Assembly: GCA_029866965.1 (NCBI GenBank)
Contig: CP123444.1
Location: forward strand, 909,501 to 973,500
From: Flavobacteriaceae bacterium YJPT1-3
Lineage (GTDB): Bacteria; Bacteroidota; Bacteroidia; Flavobacteriales; Flavobacteriaceae
Direction of reading: 5' to 3'
Length of the DNA: 64,000 bases
Shown in pieces: positions 1 to 8,347 of the stretch. Position 1 is the first letter of the stretch. The number at the start of each line of letters is the position of its first letter. The notes below the pieces were generated by a model. It saw only the letters and a program-made list of their open reading frames with translations. It was not told the origin of the DNA and did no database searches. The translations under genes and the position numbers were made by a program.

Positions 1-2
1 TG

Positions 3-80
3 GTGGGAGCGCTGGTTTGGGTAAAACTATACCCGCGCTTTGTTTTCCTATTGTCTCCGGATACCGTACTTTTGCTTATC
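3..80 (+). CDS. possible C-terminal end of an upstream gene (partial)
   Basis: Frame 3 from the window edge is open for 25 codons to a TAA at 78-80 and reads as a hydrophobic tail ending SPDTVLLLI. Frames 1 and 2 are also short and open, so this is only the most protein-like reading. If real, its last codons overlap the feoA promoter. I do not recognise the protein. Confidence 0.25.
67..74 (+). promoter_or_regulatory. feoA promoter -7 box
   Basis: TACTTTTG matches the Bacteroidota -7 consensus TAnnTTTG and lies 28 bp before the feoA GTG. A TTG at 40-42 is a possible -33 element, with slightly long spacing (24 bp). Confidence 0.55.
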
Positions 81-99
81 TAAATTCAATCTAAATAAG
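76..99 (+). promoter_or_regulatory. candidate metal-regulator operator in front of feoA
   Basis: Two direct copies of ATCTAAAT (78-85 and 89-96) lie exactly 11 bp apart, immediately downstream of the -7 box, where a bound repressor would block initiation. Read on the minus strand the site begins TTATTTAGATT, which resembles the left half of the palindrome upstream of the AraC/hemA genes (27698-27712). A Fur-type or DtxR-type regulator is the natural candidate. This is inference from position and symmetry. Confidence 0.35.
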
Positions 100-102
100 T
101 AG

Positions 103-330
103 GTGATCACCCTGGATCAATTAAAACGCGGCGAAAAAGCGATTATCAAATCATTTGAAGTCGAGCACCTTCCCTTGAAATTGCTAGAAATGGGGTGTCT
201 GCCGGGCAACGAAGTGGAGCTGGTGCAAATGGCCCCCTTCCAGGATCCCATCTACCTCAACATCAATGGTAGCCATCTGGCTATTCGCCGGGAAACGGCC
301 CTGCGCATTGAAATTGAACTCCTCCCCTAA
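103..330 (+). CDS. feoA: FeoA ferrous iron transport accessory protein
   Basis: This 75-residue protein is a single SH3-like FeoA domain (LPLKLLEMGCLPGNEVEL, LAIRRETALRIEI). It is cytoplasmic and modulates the FeoB G-protein pump. The start is GTG at 103, which gives the normal family length and begins directly at the conserved fold. Its TAA abuts the feoB ATG without a spacer, so the two are translationally linked. Regulation by iron is likely, given the repeat sequence between promoter and start codon. Confidence 0.93.
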   Translation: MITLDQLKRGEKAIIKSFEVEHLPLKLLEMGCLPGNEVELVQMAPFQDPIYLNINGSHLAIRRETALRIEIELLP

Positions 331-2445
331 ATGGCCAGACAGATTAATGTATCACTCATCGGCAACCCGAATACGGGCAAGACTTCGGTCTTTAATCACC
401 TGACCGGCCTCAATCAAAAAGTGGGTAACTACCCCGGTATCACTGTAGAGAAAAAAGAGGGAGTTTGCAAATTGCCACGAGGAGTCAAAGCGCACATACT
501 CGATTTACCGGGCACCTATAGCCTAAATGCTTCTTCTCTGGATGAGAACGTGGTCATCGAGCTGCTGCTCAACAAAAATGATAAAGACTATCCGGATGTA
601 GCCGTGGTCGTCTCTGATGTAGAGAACCTCAAACGCAATCTCCTCCTGTTCACCCAGATCAAAGATCTTAAGATCCCCACCATACTGGTCATCAATATGG
701 CGGATCGCATGAAACGCAAGGGGATCACCCTGGACATTGAGCAGATGGAAGAGCGGCTCAAAACCAAGATCGTCTTGGTGAGTGCTCGCAAAAATGAAGG
801 TATTGACGAACTCAAACACTGGATTTCGGAATACTCCAAACTACCCCTGGAGCCTTGTTTAAATGCGTCCAGCATAGCACCCGACTATTTCGACCGCCTC
901 CGCAAAGCTTTCCCTAATCAAGATCTGTACAAACTTTGGCTGGTCGTTACTCAGGACGTCAACTTTGGAAAACTGGAACGGAAAGAAATGAGTGCTTTAG
1001 CCACCTTCCAGACCGAATCGGTCAGCAATCTCAAGCGTTTGCAGCAAAAAGAAACCATTCAGCGCTATAAATTCATCAATGATACCCTCAAGGAAACACT
1101 AACCATTGATGTCAATGCCGCTCGTGATCTGCGCAGCCGACTGGACCGTATTTTGACTCATAAAGTTTGGGGGTACGTGATCTTTTTTGGCATTTTACTG
1201 CTGATCTTTCAGGCCATTTACGATTGGAGCAGCTATCCCATGGATTTTATCGATAGCGCATTTGCGTCCTTGAGTGAATGGACCAAAAGCAACCTCCCTC
1301 CCGGTAAATTCACCGATCTGATTGCCGAAGGCATCATCGCCGGACTGGGCGGGATCGTCATTTTCATTCCGCAAATTGCCTTCCTGTTCCTGTTTATCGC
1401 CTTATTGGAAGAAAGCGGTTATATGAGTCGGGTCGTATTTCTCATGGACCGGGTTATGCGGCGTTTTGGCTTGAGCGGTAAAAGTGTTGTACCTCTTGTT
1501 TCCGGTACGGCCTGTGCCATTCCTGCGATCATGGCTACCCGTAACATTGAGAGCTGGAAGGAGCGCTTGATCACCATTTTAGTGACCCCCTTTACCACCT
1601 GCTCCGCGCGCTTACCGGTTTATCTGATCATCATTGCGCTGATCATCCCGGATAAAGAAGTGCTGGGCATCTTCAACATGCAGGGCCTTACTTTGATGTT
1701 GTTGTACATGATCGGTTTTGGAGCCGCCATTGGCTCGGCCTGGATTCTCAACAAAATCCTCAAGATCAAAAGTCGAACCTTCTTCGTCATTGAGATGCCC
1801 AACTACAAATTACCCATGGCTAAGAATGTAGCGTTTACGGTGATCGAAAAGACAAAATCCTTTGTGGTCGATGCAGGAAAAATTATCCTCGCCATCAGTA
1901 TTGTCTTGTGGGTACTGGCCTCCTACGGTCCGAACGATCAATTTGAAAATGCAGAAACTATCATGCAGGGACAGATGGAAGAAGGCGCTTTCGCGAAAGC
2001 GGAATTAGACCAAAAAATCGCCTCTTACAAGCTCGAGCACAGCTATATTGGCTACCTCGGTAAAGGGATAGAGCCCGTGGTCAGACCTCTAGGGTACGAC
2101 TGGAAAATTGGGATTGCCATCATCAGTTCTTTTGCCGCACGGGAAGTCTTTGTAGGAACGTTGGCCACCATTTACAGTGTAGGGGATGATGAAGAAGAAA
2201 CCATCAAAAATCGTATGGCCGGAGAGATCAACCCGGTCCTGGGCACGCCCCTGTTCAATTTTGCCAGTGGCGTTTCATTGCTTTTGTTTTATGCCTTTGC
2301 CATGCAATGCATGAGTACGCTGGCCATTGTAAAACGAGAGACCAACAGTTGGCGTTGGCCCTTGATTCAGTTAGTAGGAATGACCATTTTTGCGTATCTT
2401 ATAGCATTGGCGGCCTATCAGATCTTGAAAGGAACCACCCTATAA
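331..2445 (+). CDS. feoB: FeoB ferrous iron permease
   Basis: This 704-residue inner-membrane Fe2+ transporter has an N-terminal G domain with G1 GNPNTGKTS (residues 11-19), DLPG (G3) and NMAD (G4). A helical GDI-like region follows, then a polytopic membrane core with two Gate motifs (GLGGIVIFIPQIAFLFLF and the later IISSFAAREVFVGTL), and the conserved VSGTACAIPAIMATR segment. Length is typical. A perfect GCTTTCGCGAAAGC palindrome encodes AFAKA inside a poorly conserved charged linker between membrane segments. The gene is in an operon with feoA and the small Cys-rich protein that follows. Confidence 0.97.
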   Translation: MARQINVSLIGNPNTGKTSVFNHLTGLNQKVGNYPGITVEKKEGVCKLPRGVKAHILDLPGTYSLNASSLDENVVIELLLNKNDKDYPDVAVVVSDVENLKRNLLLFTQIKDLKIPTILVINMADRMKRKGITLDIEQMEERLKTKIVLVSARKNEGIDELKHWISEYSKLPLEPCLNASSIAPDYFDRLRKAFPNQDLYKLWLVVTQDVNFGKLERKEMSALATFQTESVSNLKRLQQKETIQRYKFINDTLKETLTIDVNAARDLRSRLDRILTHKVWGYVIFFGILLLIFQAIYDWSSYPMDFIDSAFASLSEWTKSNLPPGKFTDLIAEGIIAGLGGIVIFIPQIAFLFLFIALLEESGYMSRVVFLMDRVMRRFGLSGKSVVPLVSGTACAIPAIMATRNIESWKERLITILVTPFTTCSARLPVYLIIIALIIPDKEVLGIFNMQGLTLMLLYMIGFGAAIGSAWILNKILKIKSRTFFVIEMPNYKLPMAKNVAFTVIEKTKSFVVDAGKIILAISIVLWVLASYGPNDQFENAETIMQGQMEEGAFAKAELDQKIASYKLEHSYIGYLGKGIEPVVRPLGYDWKIGIAIISSFAAREVFVGTLATIYSVGDDEEETIKNRMAGEINPVLGTPLFNFASGVSLLLFYAFAMQCMSTLAIVKRETNSWRWPLIQLVGMTIFAYLIALAAYQILKGTTL
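1987..2000. repeat. 14-bp palindrome GCTTTCGCGAAAGC, copy in feoB
   Basis: Perfect copy, read as Ala-Phe-Ala-Lys-Ala in the gene's frame. Confidence 0.9.
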
Positions 2446-2460
2446 AGCGACACCTTAACT

Positions 2461-2607
2461 ATGGAAATCCTACAAACCATACTGACCTTAATCACCTTCC
2501 TTCTGGCGGTGGGTTATCTGGTGACGAAATTTATTTGGAAACCGGCTTTTCTCAAGGGAAAGAAATCGGGTAAAGGCTGCGGAGAGGACGACTGTGGTTG
2601 CCACTAA
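2461..2607 (+). CDS. FeoB-associated Cys-rich membrane protein
   Basis: This 48-residue ORF starts 15 bp after feoB. It has one N-terminal transmembrane helix (about residues 5-22, LTLITFLLAVGYLVTKF), a short basic stretch and a C-terminal tail CGEDDCGCH. That architecture (a single helix followed by a Cys cluster, directly behind feoB) is the known FeoB-associated Cys-rich protein family. The Cys/His tail may handle Fe2+ at the cytoplasmic face; the function is unproven in the family. Confidence 0.85.
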   Translation: MEILQTILTLITFLLAVGYLVTKFIWKPAFLKGKKSGKGCGEDDCGCH

Positions 2608-2608
2608 A

Positions 2609-3016
2609 TTACTCTACAGTCAGTAACAAGCAGTACCTCTTTTTTTCTTGATTCTCCTCACCCGCTACCGGATAAGGTTCCAGAGCCTGGGCTGTGATGA
2701 GCAGATCTTCGCCGTTATAGATCACCGGCAATGCGCCAGCATCCAATTTGATTTCCCGTATCCCTTTCGATTTTCCCTGCCGAAACAATTCGACGGCAAC
2801 AATGGCCTCACCCGCCCAAATGCATTGCACATTTTTAGGACAGCGGGAATCTGTGATCACCTCCACAAATTTTAGCTGTATTGCTCCCAGATCAGCGGTT
2901 TCTCCCTGTCCCAAACGGACCCTTAGCGCTGAGGTCTCCGAAACCCCAACCAAGGTATCCTGGCTCCAGGAGGTTCCAGCCAAAAGCAAACAAAAAAAGA
3001 GAGCGAATATTTTCAT
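2609..3016 (-). CDS. conserved secreted protein with DSRCP..CxWAG motif
   Basis: This 135-residue protein has a clear signal peptide (cleavage near SWSQ, about residue 19). The mature part carries the motif DSRCPKNVQCIWAGEA with two cysteines that could form a disulfide; it recurs in small secreted Bacteroidota proteins of unknown function. It lies 75 bp downstream of the Tro-type permease gene on the same strand and may be read through from that operon. It converges on the feo operon with only one base between stop codons. No function is assigned. Confidence 0.75.
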   Translation of the reverse strand: MKIFALFFCLLLAGTSWSQDTLVGVSETSALRVRLGQGETADLGAIQLKFVEVITDSRCPKNVQCIWAGEAIVAVELFRQGKSKGIREIKLDAGALPVIYNGEDLLITAQALEPYPVAGEENQEKKRYCLLLTVE

Positions 3017-3091
3017 GAGTTGTGTTTTATGGACCAGAAAAAAATCCTGGCCTACTGTCGCTAAATACGTAAAAATTATGCCATTGTTGCA

Positions 3092-4252
3092 TCAGCCTCT
3101 AAAAAGGAAGAAACGGTCTTTCAATTCCTCAATAGCCGTTTCTTTATTGGTCGTGATGTAGCGCAGAGCCTCATCCGTAAATTCCTGTCCTTTTGGGGTC
3201 AGGAAAACGACTTGATTATCGATTTGGATCAGGTTATTCTTAAGTGCCAGGTCCAGAACCGATTTAGAACGCACCCGTTGCCAGTTGATGTGTTCCTGCA
3301 AATGATTTACATGACGCTCCTCCTCCTGGCTATGATTTTGAAGATGCAGTAAAAAGGTAAGCAAGGAAACTTCAATACTCTGTCGTTTTTCTTTATAGAT
3401 GACCGAGATCACGCCTCGTTTGGGAGCAAATAAGTACACCAGAAAGAACAACAGTCCTAGAACGGTAGTAATGGAACCGGCTATGGAGGCATCCAAGGCA
3501 TAGGCTACCCAATACCCGGCGACGGCGGCAACTACACCAAAGATCGAACTGAGCACGAGCATGGTTTTCAGACTATCGGTCAATAGATAAGCGGCGGCTG
3601 CCGGAGCAATGATAAGCGCCACCACCAGTACGGCTCCCACAGCATCAAAGGCACCCACTACGGTTACGCTGGACATGCTCATCAGGCCGTAGTGAATCAA
3701 GACGGGAGAAAAGCCCAGTGAAGTGGCCAATCCCTTATCAAACGTACTCAGCTTTAATTCTTTGAAGAAGGTAATCAACAGAACAAGGGTCCCCAACAGA
3801 ATGGTAGAGATGACCCAAAGCGATTTCGGACCCAGATCCATATCGCCCCAGTACAACCGATCAAATGGAGCGAAGGCAAGTTCGCCAAGCAGCACGGCAT
3901 CGATATCCAGATGGACATCATTGGCATGCTGCGCGATCAAAAGCACTCCCACGCTAAAAAAAGCAGGGAAGACCAGGCCAATAGCCGTATCTTCTTTAAC
4001 CAAACCTGTTTTTTGGATCTGCTCTACGATAAATACAGTAAGCACCCCGCTCAAAGCAGCAAGTAAGATCAACCAGGGCGAATTCAGATCTTGGGTAAGA
4101 AAAAAGCCCAATACGATGCCTGGCAATATGGAGTGGCTAATCGCATCGCTAATCATGGCCATTTTCCGCAACACCAGAAAAGTGCCCGGTAGAGCGCAGG
4201 CGATGGCCACCAAGGCGGCGATGAGCTGTATTTCTATTTGCGCATTACTCAT
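3092..4252 (-). CDS. Mn/Zn ABC transporter permease with C-terminal winged-helix extension (second permease)
   Basis: This 386-residue ABC-3 family permease (ZnuB/MntB/TroC/D type) has about eight transmembrane segments in residues 1-285, including the family segment VGAFDAVGAVLVVALIIAPAA. The remaining roughly 100 residues are soluble. They resemble a DtxR-type winged helix plus dimerisation helices (HLQEHINWQRVRSKSVLDLA, LIQIDNQVVFLTPKGQE). Its start overlaps the end of the other permease gene by 8 bp, so the two are translationally coupled. The pair probably forms a heterodimeric channel with the ATPase encoded at 5843-6583. Confidence 0.88.
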   Translation of the reverse strand: MSNAQIEIQLIAALVAIACALPGTFLVLRKMAMISDAISHSILPGIVLGFFLTQDLNSPWLILLAALSGVLTVFIVEQIQKTGLVKEDTAIGLVFPAFFSVGVLLIAQHANDVHLDIDAVLLGELAFAPFDRLYWGDMDLGPKSLWVISTILLGTLVLLITFFKELKLSTFDKGLATSLGFSPVLIHYGLMSMSSVTVVGAFDAVGAVLVVALIIAPAAAAYLLTDSLKTMLVLSSIFGVVAAVAGYWVAYALDASIAGSITTVLGLLFFLVYLFAPKRGVISVIYKEKRQSIEVSLLTFLLHLQNHSQEEERHVNHLQEHINWQRVRSKSVLDLALKNNLIQIDNQVVFLTPKGQEFTDEALRYITTNKETAIEELKDRFFLFRG

Positions 4253-5360
4253 GTTCCGGCGTATTTGGACTGTACATGGTTTCAGCTTCTTCGTAACCCT
4301 GGGGAGTCATTGACCACATTTGACCTTCAATCTGAATCAAACCCTGCTCTTCCAATTTTTTTAATGTTCTTCGGGTAAAGCCCTGAAAATTATTCAAGAT
4401 CCGAATCGCGTGAGGATGCGAAATATCCTCATGGGTCTGAGCGATCTGATGCATAAAAGCCAGGGTTTTCTTTTCCTTCAGCGTATTCCGATTGCGTTGA
4501 AAGCGAATTTCCCGAAATAGAAGGCCGCGACCCGGAGAAAAGACAAAGGACAGTAAAACAAATGCCGCCGCCACCAGAACGATCACGGGCCCGGTGGATA
4601 GATTATTACTACTGGCACTGATGGCCGTTCCAAATACCCCGGCAAAGGCACCAAAAAGGGCAGCCAGTCCAACCATGGTACTCAGTTTATTGGTCCATTG
4701 ACGGGCAGCCGCAGCCGGCGCCAACAGCATAGCACTCATCAAGACCACGCCCACGGTTTGCAAGCCCAGCACAATAGCCAGTACAATGAATGCCGTGATC
4801 AGTATATCTAAAAATCGGGTATTGAAACCCAGGGTTTTGGTATACTCTGCATCAAACAAGAGCAGTTTGAGTTCTTTCCAAAACAGCAGAAGTACGATCA
4901 AACTGACCCCGGTTACTATAGCCATCACCCAAACATCTTTTTCCACCAGTGTGGCCGCCTGACCAAATAAATACTTGTCCAATCCAGCTTGATTGGCATT
5001 GGGCAACTTCTGGATGAAGGTAAGCAGTAACATGCCAAATCCAAAGAAGAGGGAGAGTACCAATCCAAGGGCAGTATCACTTTTCAAACGGGTACGCTTC
5101 ACGATGCCCTTGATCCAGAACGTTCCGATCAGTCCACTCACCAGTGCTCCGACCAGCAAAAGATTGCTGTCTTTGACCCCGGTAATCAAAAAGGCCAGAG
5201 CGATACCTGGCAGAGCCGCATGAGAAATGGCGTCACCCAATAAACTTTGCTTCCGCAAAACCGCAAAACTTCCCAGCATCCCGCAAATACCCCCCAGCAA
5301 CGCCGTTCCCAAGGTAATGGTACGCAAGGTGTAGTTGGTAAAAAAGTCCTGGAGTTCCAT
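4245..5360 (-). CDS. Mn/Zn ABC transporter permease with C-terminal winged-helix extension (first permease)
   Basis: This 371-residue ABC-3 family permease has the core ALLGGICGMLGSFAVLRKQS, LLGDAISHAALPGIALAF and a VGVVLMSAMLLAPAAAAR segment. As in its partner, a C-terminal cytoplasmic tail of about 80 residues (from about residue 290) looks like a winged helix (HPHAIRILNNFQGFTRRTLKKLEEQGLIQIEG). Such tails are known on TroC/TroD-like permeases. The gene is followed by the other permease (8-bp overlap). It is separated from the ATPase gene by the S23 element, although permease and ATPase genes normally touch. Confidence 0.88.
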   Translation of the reverse strand: MELQDFFTNYTLRTITLGTALLGGICGMLGSFAVLRKQSLLGDAISHAALPGIALAFLITGVKDSNLLLVGALVSGLIGTFWIKGIVKRTRLKSDTALGLVLSLFFGFGMLLLTFIQKLPNANQAGLDKYLFGQAATLVEKDVWVMAIVTGVSLIVLLLFWKELKLLLFDAEYTKTLGFNTRFLDILITAFIVLAIVLGLQTVGVVLMSAMLLAPAAAARQWTNKLSTMVGLAALFGAFAGVFGTAISASSNNLSTGPVIVLVAAAFVLLSFVFSPGRGLLFREIRFQRNRNTLKEKKTLAFMHQIAQTHEDISHPHAIRILNNFQGFTRRTLKKLEEQGLIQIEGQMWSMTPQGYEEAETMYSPNTPEHE

Positions 5361-5364
5361 GGGT

Positions 5365-5406
5365 GTTAGTCGTTAGTCGTTAGTCGTTAGTCGTTAGTCG
5401 TTAGTC
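5365..5406 (+). repeat. six tandem copies of heptamer GTTAGTC
   Basis: Six perfect head-to-tail copies of GTTAGTC are followed by a partial GTT. They begin 5 bp upstream of the permease start codon (minus strand) and form the 3' border of the inserted S23 gene. The other border carries the same heptamer in inverted, degenerate form (5812-5832). Confidence 0.95.
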
Positions 5407-5428
5407 GTTTAAGAAAATTCATTGATTG

Positions 5429-5791
5429 TTACTTCTTCAAATACTTCTTTAAAGTGTGGATCATTTTTGATAATTCTATAAGCTTTTCTCGTAGACTTTG
5501 ATTATTCTCATCGTCTAAGTAGCCTCTCCTATTAGCAATTGTGGAACAGACTAAGCATTCCTGTACCGAGTTTGTAGCGATCTGCAAAAATCTATGAAAT
5601 TGGGCGTCGGTATCTCCAGCACCTTCAGCTATATTCAAAGCAATAGAACAGGCCGCACGGCGGAATTGAGACCTAAGACCATAATTTTCGTTTTCTGGAA
5701 ATTGCTCAGAAATACTATATACCTCGTCAATAAACTTCAAGCTTTTTTGATAAACCTTGAGTTCTTCAAACTTGAAAGCTTCTTCCTTCAT
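5429..5791 (-). CDS. four-helix-bundle protein, S23/IVS family
   Basis: This 120-residue all-helical protein has the family signature FEELKVYQKSLKF, then YGLRSQFRRAACSIALNIAEG. The family (23S rRNA intervening-sequence protein, also related to the accessory protein of diversity-generating retroelements) has no settled function. The gene lies between the permease and ATPase genes of one ABC importer, is co-directional with them, and is bordered by inverted heptamer repeats. I read it as an inserted mobile cassette that has left the operon readable. No reverse transcriptase or rRNA lies nearby. Confidence 0.9.
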   Translation of the reverse strand: MKEEAFKFEELKVYQKSLKFIDEVYSISEQFPENENYGLRSQFRRAACSIALNIAEGAGDTDAQFHRFLQIATNSVQECLVCSTIANRRGYLDDENNQSLREKLIELSKMIHTLKKYLKK

Positions 5792-5811
5792 CTTTAAATT
5801 ATTTCACTATC

Positions 5812-5832
5812 GACTAATGACTACCGACTACA
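5812..5832 (-). repeat. degenerate inverted heptamer copies (GACTAAC-like)
   Basis: GACTAAT, GACTACC and GACTACA follow one another with exact 7-bp period. GACTAAC is the reverse complement of the GTTAGTC unit at 5365-5406, so the S23 gene lies between inverted heptamer arrays. Confidence 0.8.
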
Positions 5833-5842
5833 GGCTTACAAC

Positions 5843-6583
5843 CTAACCTTGTACACTCACCTTATAATTAATACCATAGGTGAGCGTCAGATTATCGTCA
5901 TTGAAAATTTCCTTGACGGGTCCGGTGGCAATTCCTTTTACGTTGAGGAAGGTCACCCAGTCAAAATATTCTGGGACGGTCTGTAAGTCGTGATGTACGA
6001 CGATCAAGGTCTTTCCGGCTTTCCTTAGCTCTTTCAGGATATTGATGATGGCCCGTTCCGTGGAAGCATCCACCCCTTGAAAAGGCTCATCCATCAAATA
6101 AATCGAAGCGTTTTGCACCAATGCCCGGGCCAGAAAGATACGCTGTTGCTGACCCCCGCTCAACTGACTGATCTGCCGACTGCGAAATTCGAGCATGCCT
6201 ACCTTTTCTAGGGCCTCCAAAGCCGCTTTCTTCTCCTTTTGTCCGGGTCGTTTAATCCAACCCAGACTGCCATAGGTTCCCATCATGACCACATCGAGTG
6301 CTGTAGTGGGAAAATCCCAATCCACACTTCCCTTTTGCGGCACATAGGCTACCTTATCCACCTGCGATTGGTAACTCTTTCCAAACACCTTTACCGTGCC
6401 GGCTATAGGTTTTATGATCCCAAGGATGGATTTGATCAGCGTTGACTTACCGGCTCCATTCGGTCCCACGATGGCCATCAACACACCCTCCGGAACCGCC
6501 AGATCGATGTCCCAAAGCACGGGTTTATAATCATAGGCGACCGTGAGGTCATCCACCTGTATGGCCAATTGTTTCGCTTTCAT
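5843..6583 (-). CDS. troB: Mn/Zn ABC transporter ATP-binding protein
   Basis: This 246-residue ABC ATPase has Walker [10 protein letters not shown] (about residue 40), signature LSGGQQQR, Walker B IYLMDEP and the switch His in VVHHDL. It matches the ZnuC/MntB/TroB subfamily that powers high-affinity Mn2+/Zn2+ import. Its start overlaps the end of the binding-protein gene by 4 bp. The gap of 482 bp to the permease genes is filled by the S23 element. Confidence 0.93.
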   Translation of the reverse strand: MKAKQLAIQVDDLTVAYDYKPVLWDIDLAVPEGVLMAIVGPNGAGKSTLIKSILGIIKPIAGTVKVFGKSYQSQVDKVAYVPQKGSVDWDFPTTALDVVMMGTYGSLGWIKRPGQKEKKAALEALEKVGMLEFRSRQISQLSGGQQQRIFLARALVQNASIYLMDEPFQGVDASTERAIINILKELRKAGKTLIVVHHDLQTVPEYFDWVTFLNVKGIATGPVKEIFNDDNLTLTYGINYKVSVQG

Positions 6584-7509
6584 CGTAAGGCGTCAACCAT
6601 GGTGTTGACGTTGTATTTAAACATTCCAATATAGGTGCCCTCTAGCGTTCCGGTAGTTCCCAAAGCATCCGAAAACAAGGTTCCACCAATCTGTACATCA
6701 AAATCCTGAGCATTCACCGCTGCCTGCAGAGCCTCAATCGTGCGACGAGGTACGCTTGATTCCACAAAAATGGCTTTGACCTGATGATCAATGATGAATT
6801 GGGCAAGGCGTTGAACATCTTGCACTCCTGCTTCCGTAGCCGTTGACAAGCCTTGCAGGCCTACCACTTCAAATCCAAAGGCTCTTCCGAAGTAACTGAA
6901 GGCATCATGTGCGGTGACCAGGATACGCTGCTCTTCCGGTAAGCTCGCAATGGTGGTCTGGATTTCTTCTTTTAGGGCTTCCAACTGATTTAAATATGCT
7001 GTTTCCGCTTTCGCGAAAGCTTCCTTGTGCTCAGGCGCTAATTGTTGCAGTTGTCTGCTCATTTCTTGAGTGATCTGTTTCCAATAATCAATATCAAACC
7101 AGATGTGCGGATCGTAATTGGAAGCAAAGTAATCGGATCCGATCAGGGTATCGGGATCCAGAGCTTTCTCGGCCAAAGCCACTGTTTGAATGGAACGACC
7201 CATTTTTTCAAACACCTCAACCAGTTTGCCCTCCAGATGCAAACCGTTATAGAAGATCACATCGGCCTGGGTCAATTTACGTACATCCCCTTCGCTCGCT
7301 TTGTATAAGTGAGGATCCACCCCACTGCCCATGAGGCCTTCCACCCGGATGTGTTTCCCACCCAAGGCTTTGGCCAGGTCAGTGAGCATGGTCGTAGTCG
7401 TGACCACGTACAACTCCTCAGAGGGCTCTTTTTGATCCTGCTTACATCCGGCGAAAAGTCCGCCGATTACCAATACAATCCATATCCCTTTTTTCATAAC
7501 GCTTACCAT
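6580..7509 (-). CDS. troA: Mn/Zn-binding lipoprotein of the ABC importer
   Basis: This is a 309-residue cluster-9 solute-binding protein with a lipobox (GGLFAGC, Cys22). The likely metal ligands are H67 (VDPHLYK), H135 (DPHIWFD), H201 (AHDAFSYFG) and D281 (LFSDALG). This H-H-H-D set is that of Treponema TroA, which binds Zn2+ and Mn2+; the sequence alone does not decide the metal. A start at the second Met (MKKGIW, 7497) is equally plausible and avoids overlap with the upstream gene. A perfect GCTTTCGCGAAAGC copy encodes AFAKA (residues 164-168) in the helix region between the two lobes. Confidence 0.92.
   Translation of the reverse strand: MVSVMKKGIWIVLVIGGLFAGCKQDQKEPSEELYVVTTTTMLTDLAKALGGKHIRVEGLMGSGVDPHLYKASEGDVRKLTQADVIFYNGLHLEGKLVEVFEKMGRSIQTVALAEKALDPDTLIGSDYFASNYDPHIWFDIDYWKQITQEMSRQLQQLAPEHKEAFAKAETAYLNQLEALKEEIQTTIASLPEEQRILVTAHDAFSYFGRAFGFEVVGLQGLSTATEAGVQDVQRLAQFIIDHQVKAIFVESSVPRRTIEALQAAVNAQDFDVQIGGTLFSDALGTTGTLEGTYIGMFKYNVNTMVDALR
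7007..7020. repeat. 14-bp palindrome GCTTTCGCGAAAGC, copy in troA
   Basis: Perfect copy, read as Ala-Phe-Ala-Lys-Ala. Confidence 0.9.
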
Positions 7510-8294
7510 TTTCGTATTCGGTAACTAAATCCTGCACTCAACAGCAATTCCTGATCGGTGGTGATTCCGGAGCCTATGGTGGCGTCCAACTGTAAATCAG
7601 GATTGACCAGATAAGTCAGTCCGGCATCCCAGCTGTGATTCGGACTGCTGTCTTCGGGCAGGTCTCCGTAAATTTCTGCGTACAGACCCAGGCGTTCTGT
7701 GAGGCCGTAGCCATAGGCCAGGGTATAGACATAGGCCGCTTCCGGCGAATCGTCACGCCATTGCATACCTATATTGTAGGCGATTCCGGAACGCTCGCTC
7801 AAGGAATGATCAAAAGAAAATCGGAAATCGACGCCTGTGGTTTCCGGTCTAAAATCCTGACCCGCCGATAAGGGTAAATACACATGACCCAATAAACCGA
7901 TTTGCGGCCAGAAACCGTTCCGATCAGCAATACCGATCTTGGCTCCTACCAGCAGCGGCTGCAAGCCACTTTGAATATTGTCCAGTTCTGTTCCGGCGAT
8001 TTCTGTCCGTATTTCTTGAAAGTCCCAACCCAGGCGCAATTCCAGATTATCCAGCAAACCGTAGCGCAAGAGCATGGTGTTCAAGGTCCAGGCTTTCTGC
8101 GTCACAGGACCGTTTTCGAACTCTTCGTAAAAAGTTCCGGTTTCGATCTGAAGAAAACCGCGCTGGACGAGATTAGGTGCTTCCGTCGCATCCGGTCGAT
8201 CGGTAATGAGCGGCTCGACAGCGGTCGATTCTTGCTGTGCCCAGGCAAAAGATCCGTAAATCAACAAGCCCAGGAGTAGTTTATGTTTTGTCAT
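7503..8294 (-). CDS. outer-membrane beta-barrel-like protein of the metal importer operon
   Basis: This protein of about 263 residues has a signal peptide (MTKHKLLLGLLIYGSFAWAQ). The body is composed of alternating beta segments, with an N-terminal LITDRPDATEAPNLV motif and a C-terminal aromatic-rich strand, like the transporter/phenol MetA-type barrel family. I prefer the ATG at 8294 to an upstream one at 8330, because it starts at the signal peptide and lies downstream of the divergent promoter at 8328-8335. As the first gene of the Tro-type operon it could move the metal or a chelate across the outer membrane. That role is inferred from context. Confidence 0.7.
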   Translation of the reverse strand: MTKHKLLLGLLIYGSFAWAQQESTAVEPLITDRPDATEAPNLVQRGFLQIETGTFYEEFENGPVTQKAWTLNTMLLRYGLLDNLELRLGWDFQEIRTEIAGTELDNIQSGLQPLLVGAKIGIADRNGFWPQIGLLGHVYLPLSAGQDFRPETTGVDFRFSFDHSLSERSGIAYNIGMQWRDDSPEAAYVYTLAYGYGLTERLGLYAEIYGDLPEDSSPNHSWDAGLTYLVNPDLQLDATIGSGITTDQELLLSAGFSYRIRKW

Positions 8295-8314
8295 ACGAAT
8301 AAACGTTCTTTTTG

Positions 8315-8322
8315 TATTTTTG
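8315..8322 (+). promoter_or_regulatory. promoter -7 box of the mntR-like gene
   Basis: TATTTTTG matches TAnnTTTG, 25 bp before the ATG at 8348. Confidence 0.6.
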
Positions 8323-8327
8323 ATTAA

Positions 8328-8335
8328 CAAAACTA
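8328..8335 (-). promoter_or_regulatory. divergent promoter -7 box of the Tro-type operon
   Basis: On the minus strand TAGTTTTG matches TAnnTTTG, 34 bp before the ATG at 8294. It lies back-to-back with the plus-strand box at 8315-8322. A TAAC-N12-GTTA inverted repeat across 8325-8344 is a candidate operator, so one repressor dimer could control both directions. Confidence 0.5.
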
Positions 8336-8347
8336 TAAAAGTTAGCC

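Noticed and set aside
3723-4313. 196-codon plus-strand ORF
   Set aside because: It is antisense to the two permease genes, has no recognisable domain and mirrors their codon structure.
5365-5406. CRISPR array
   Set aside because: The 7-bp units are directly head-to-tail without spacers, and no cas gene is present.
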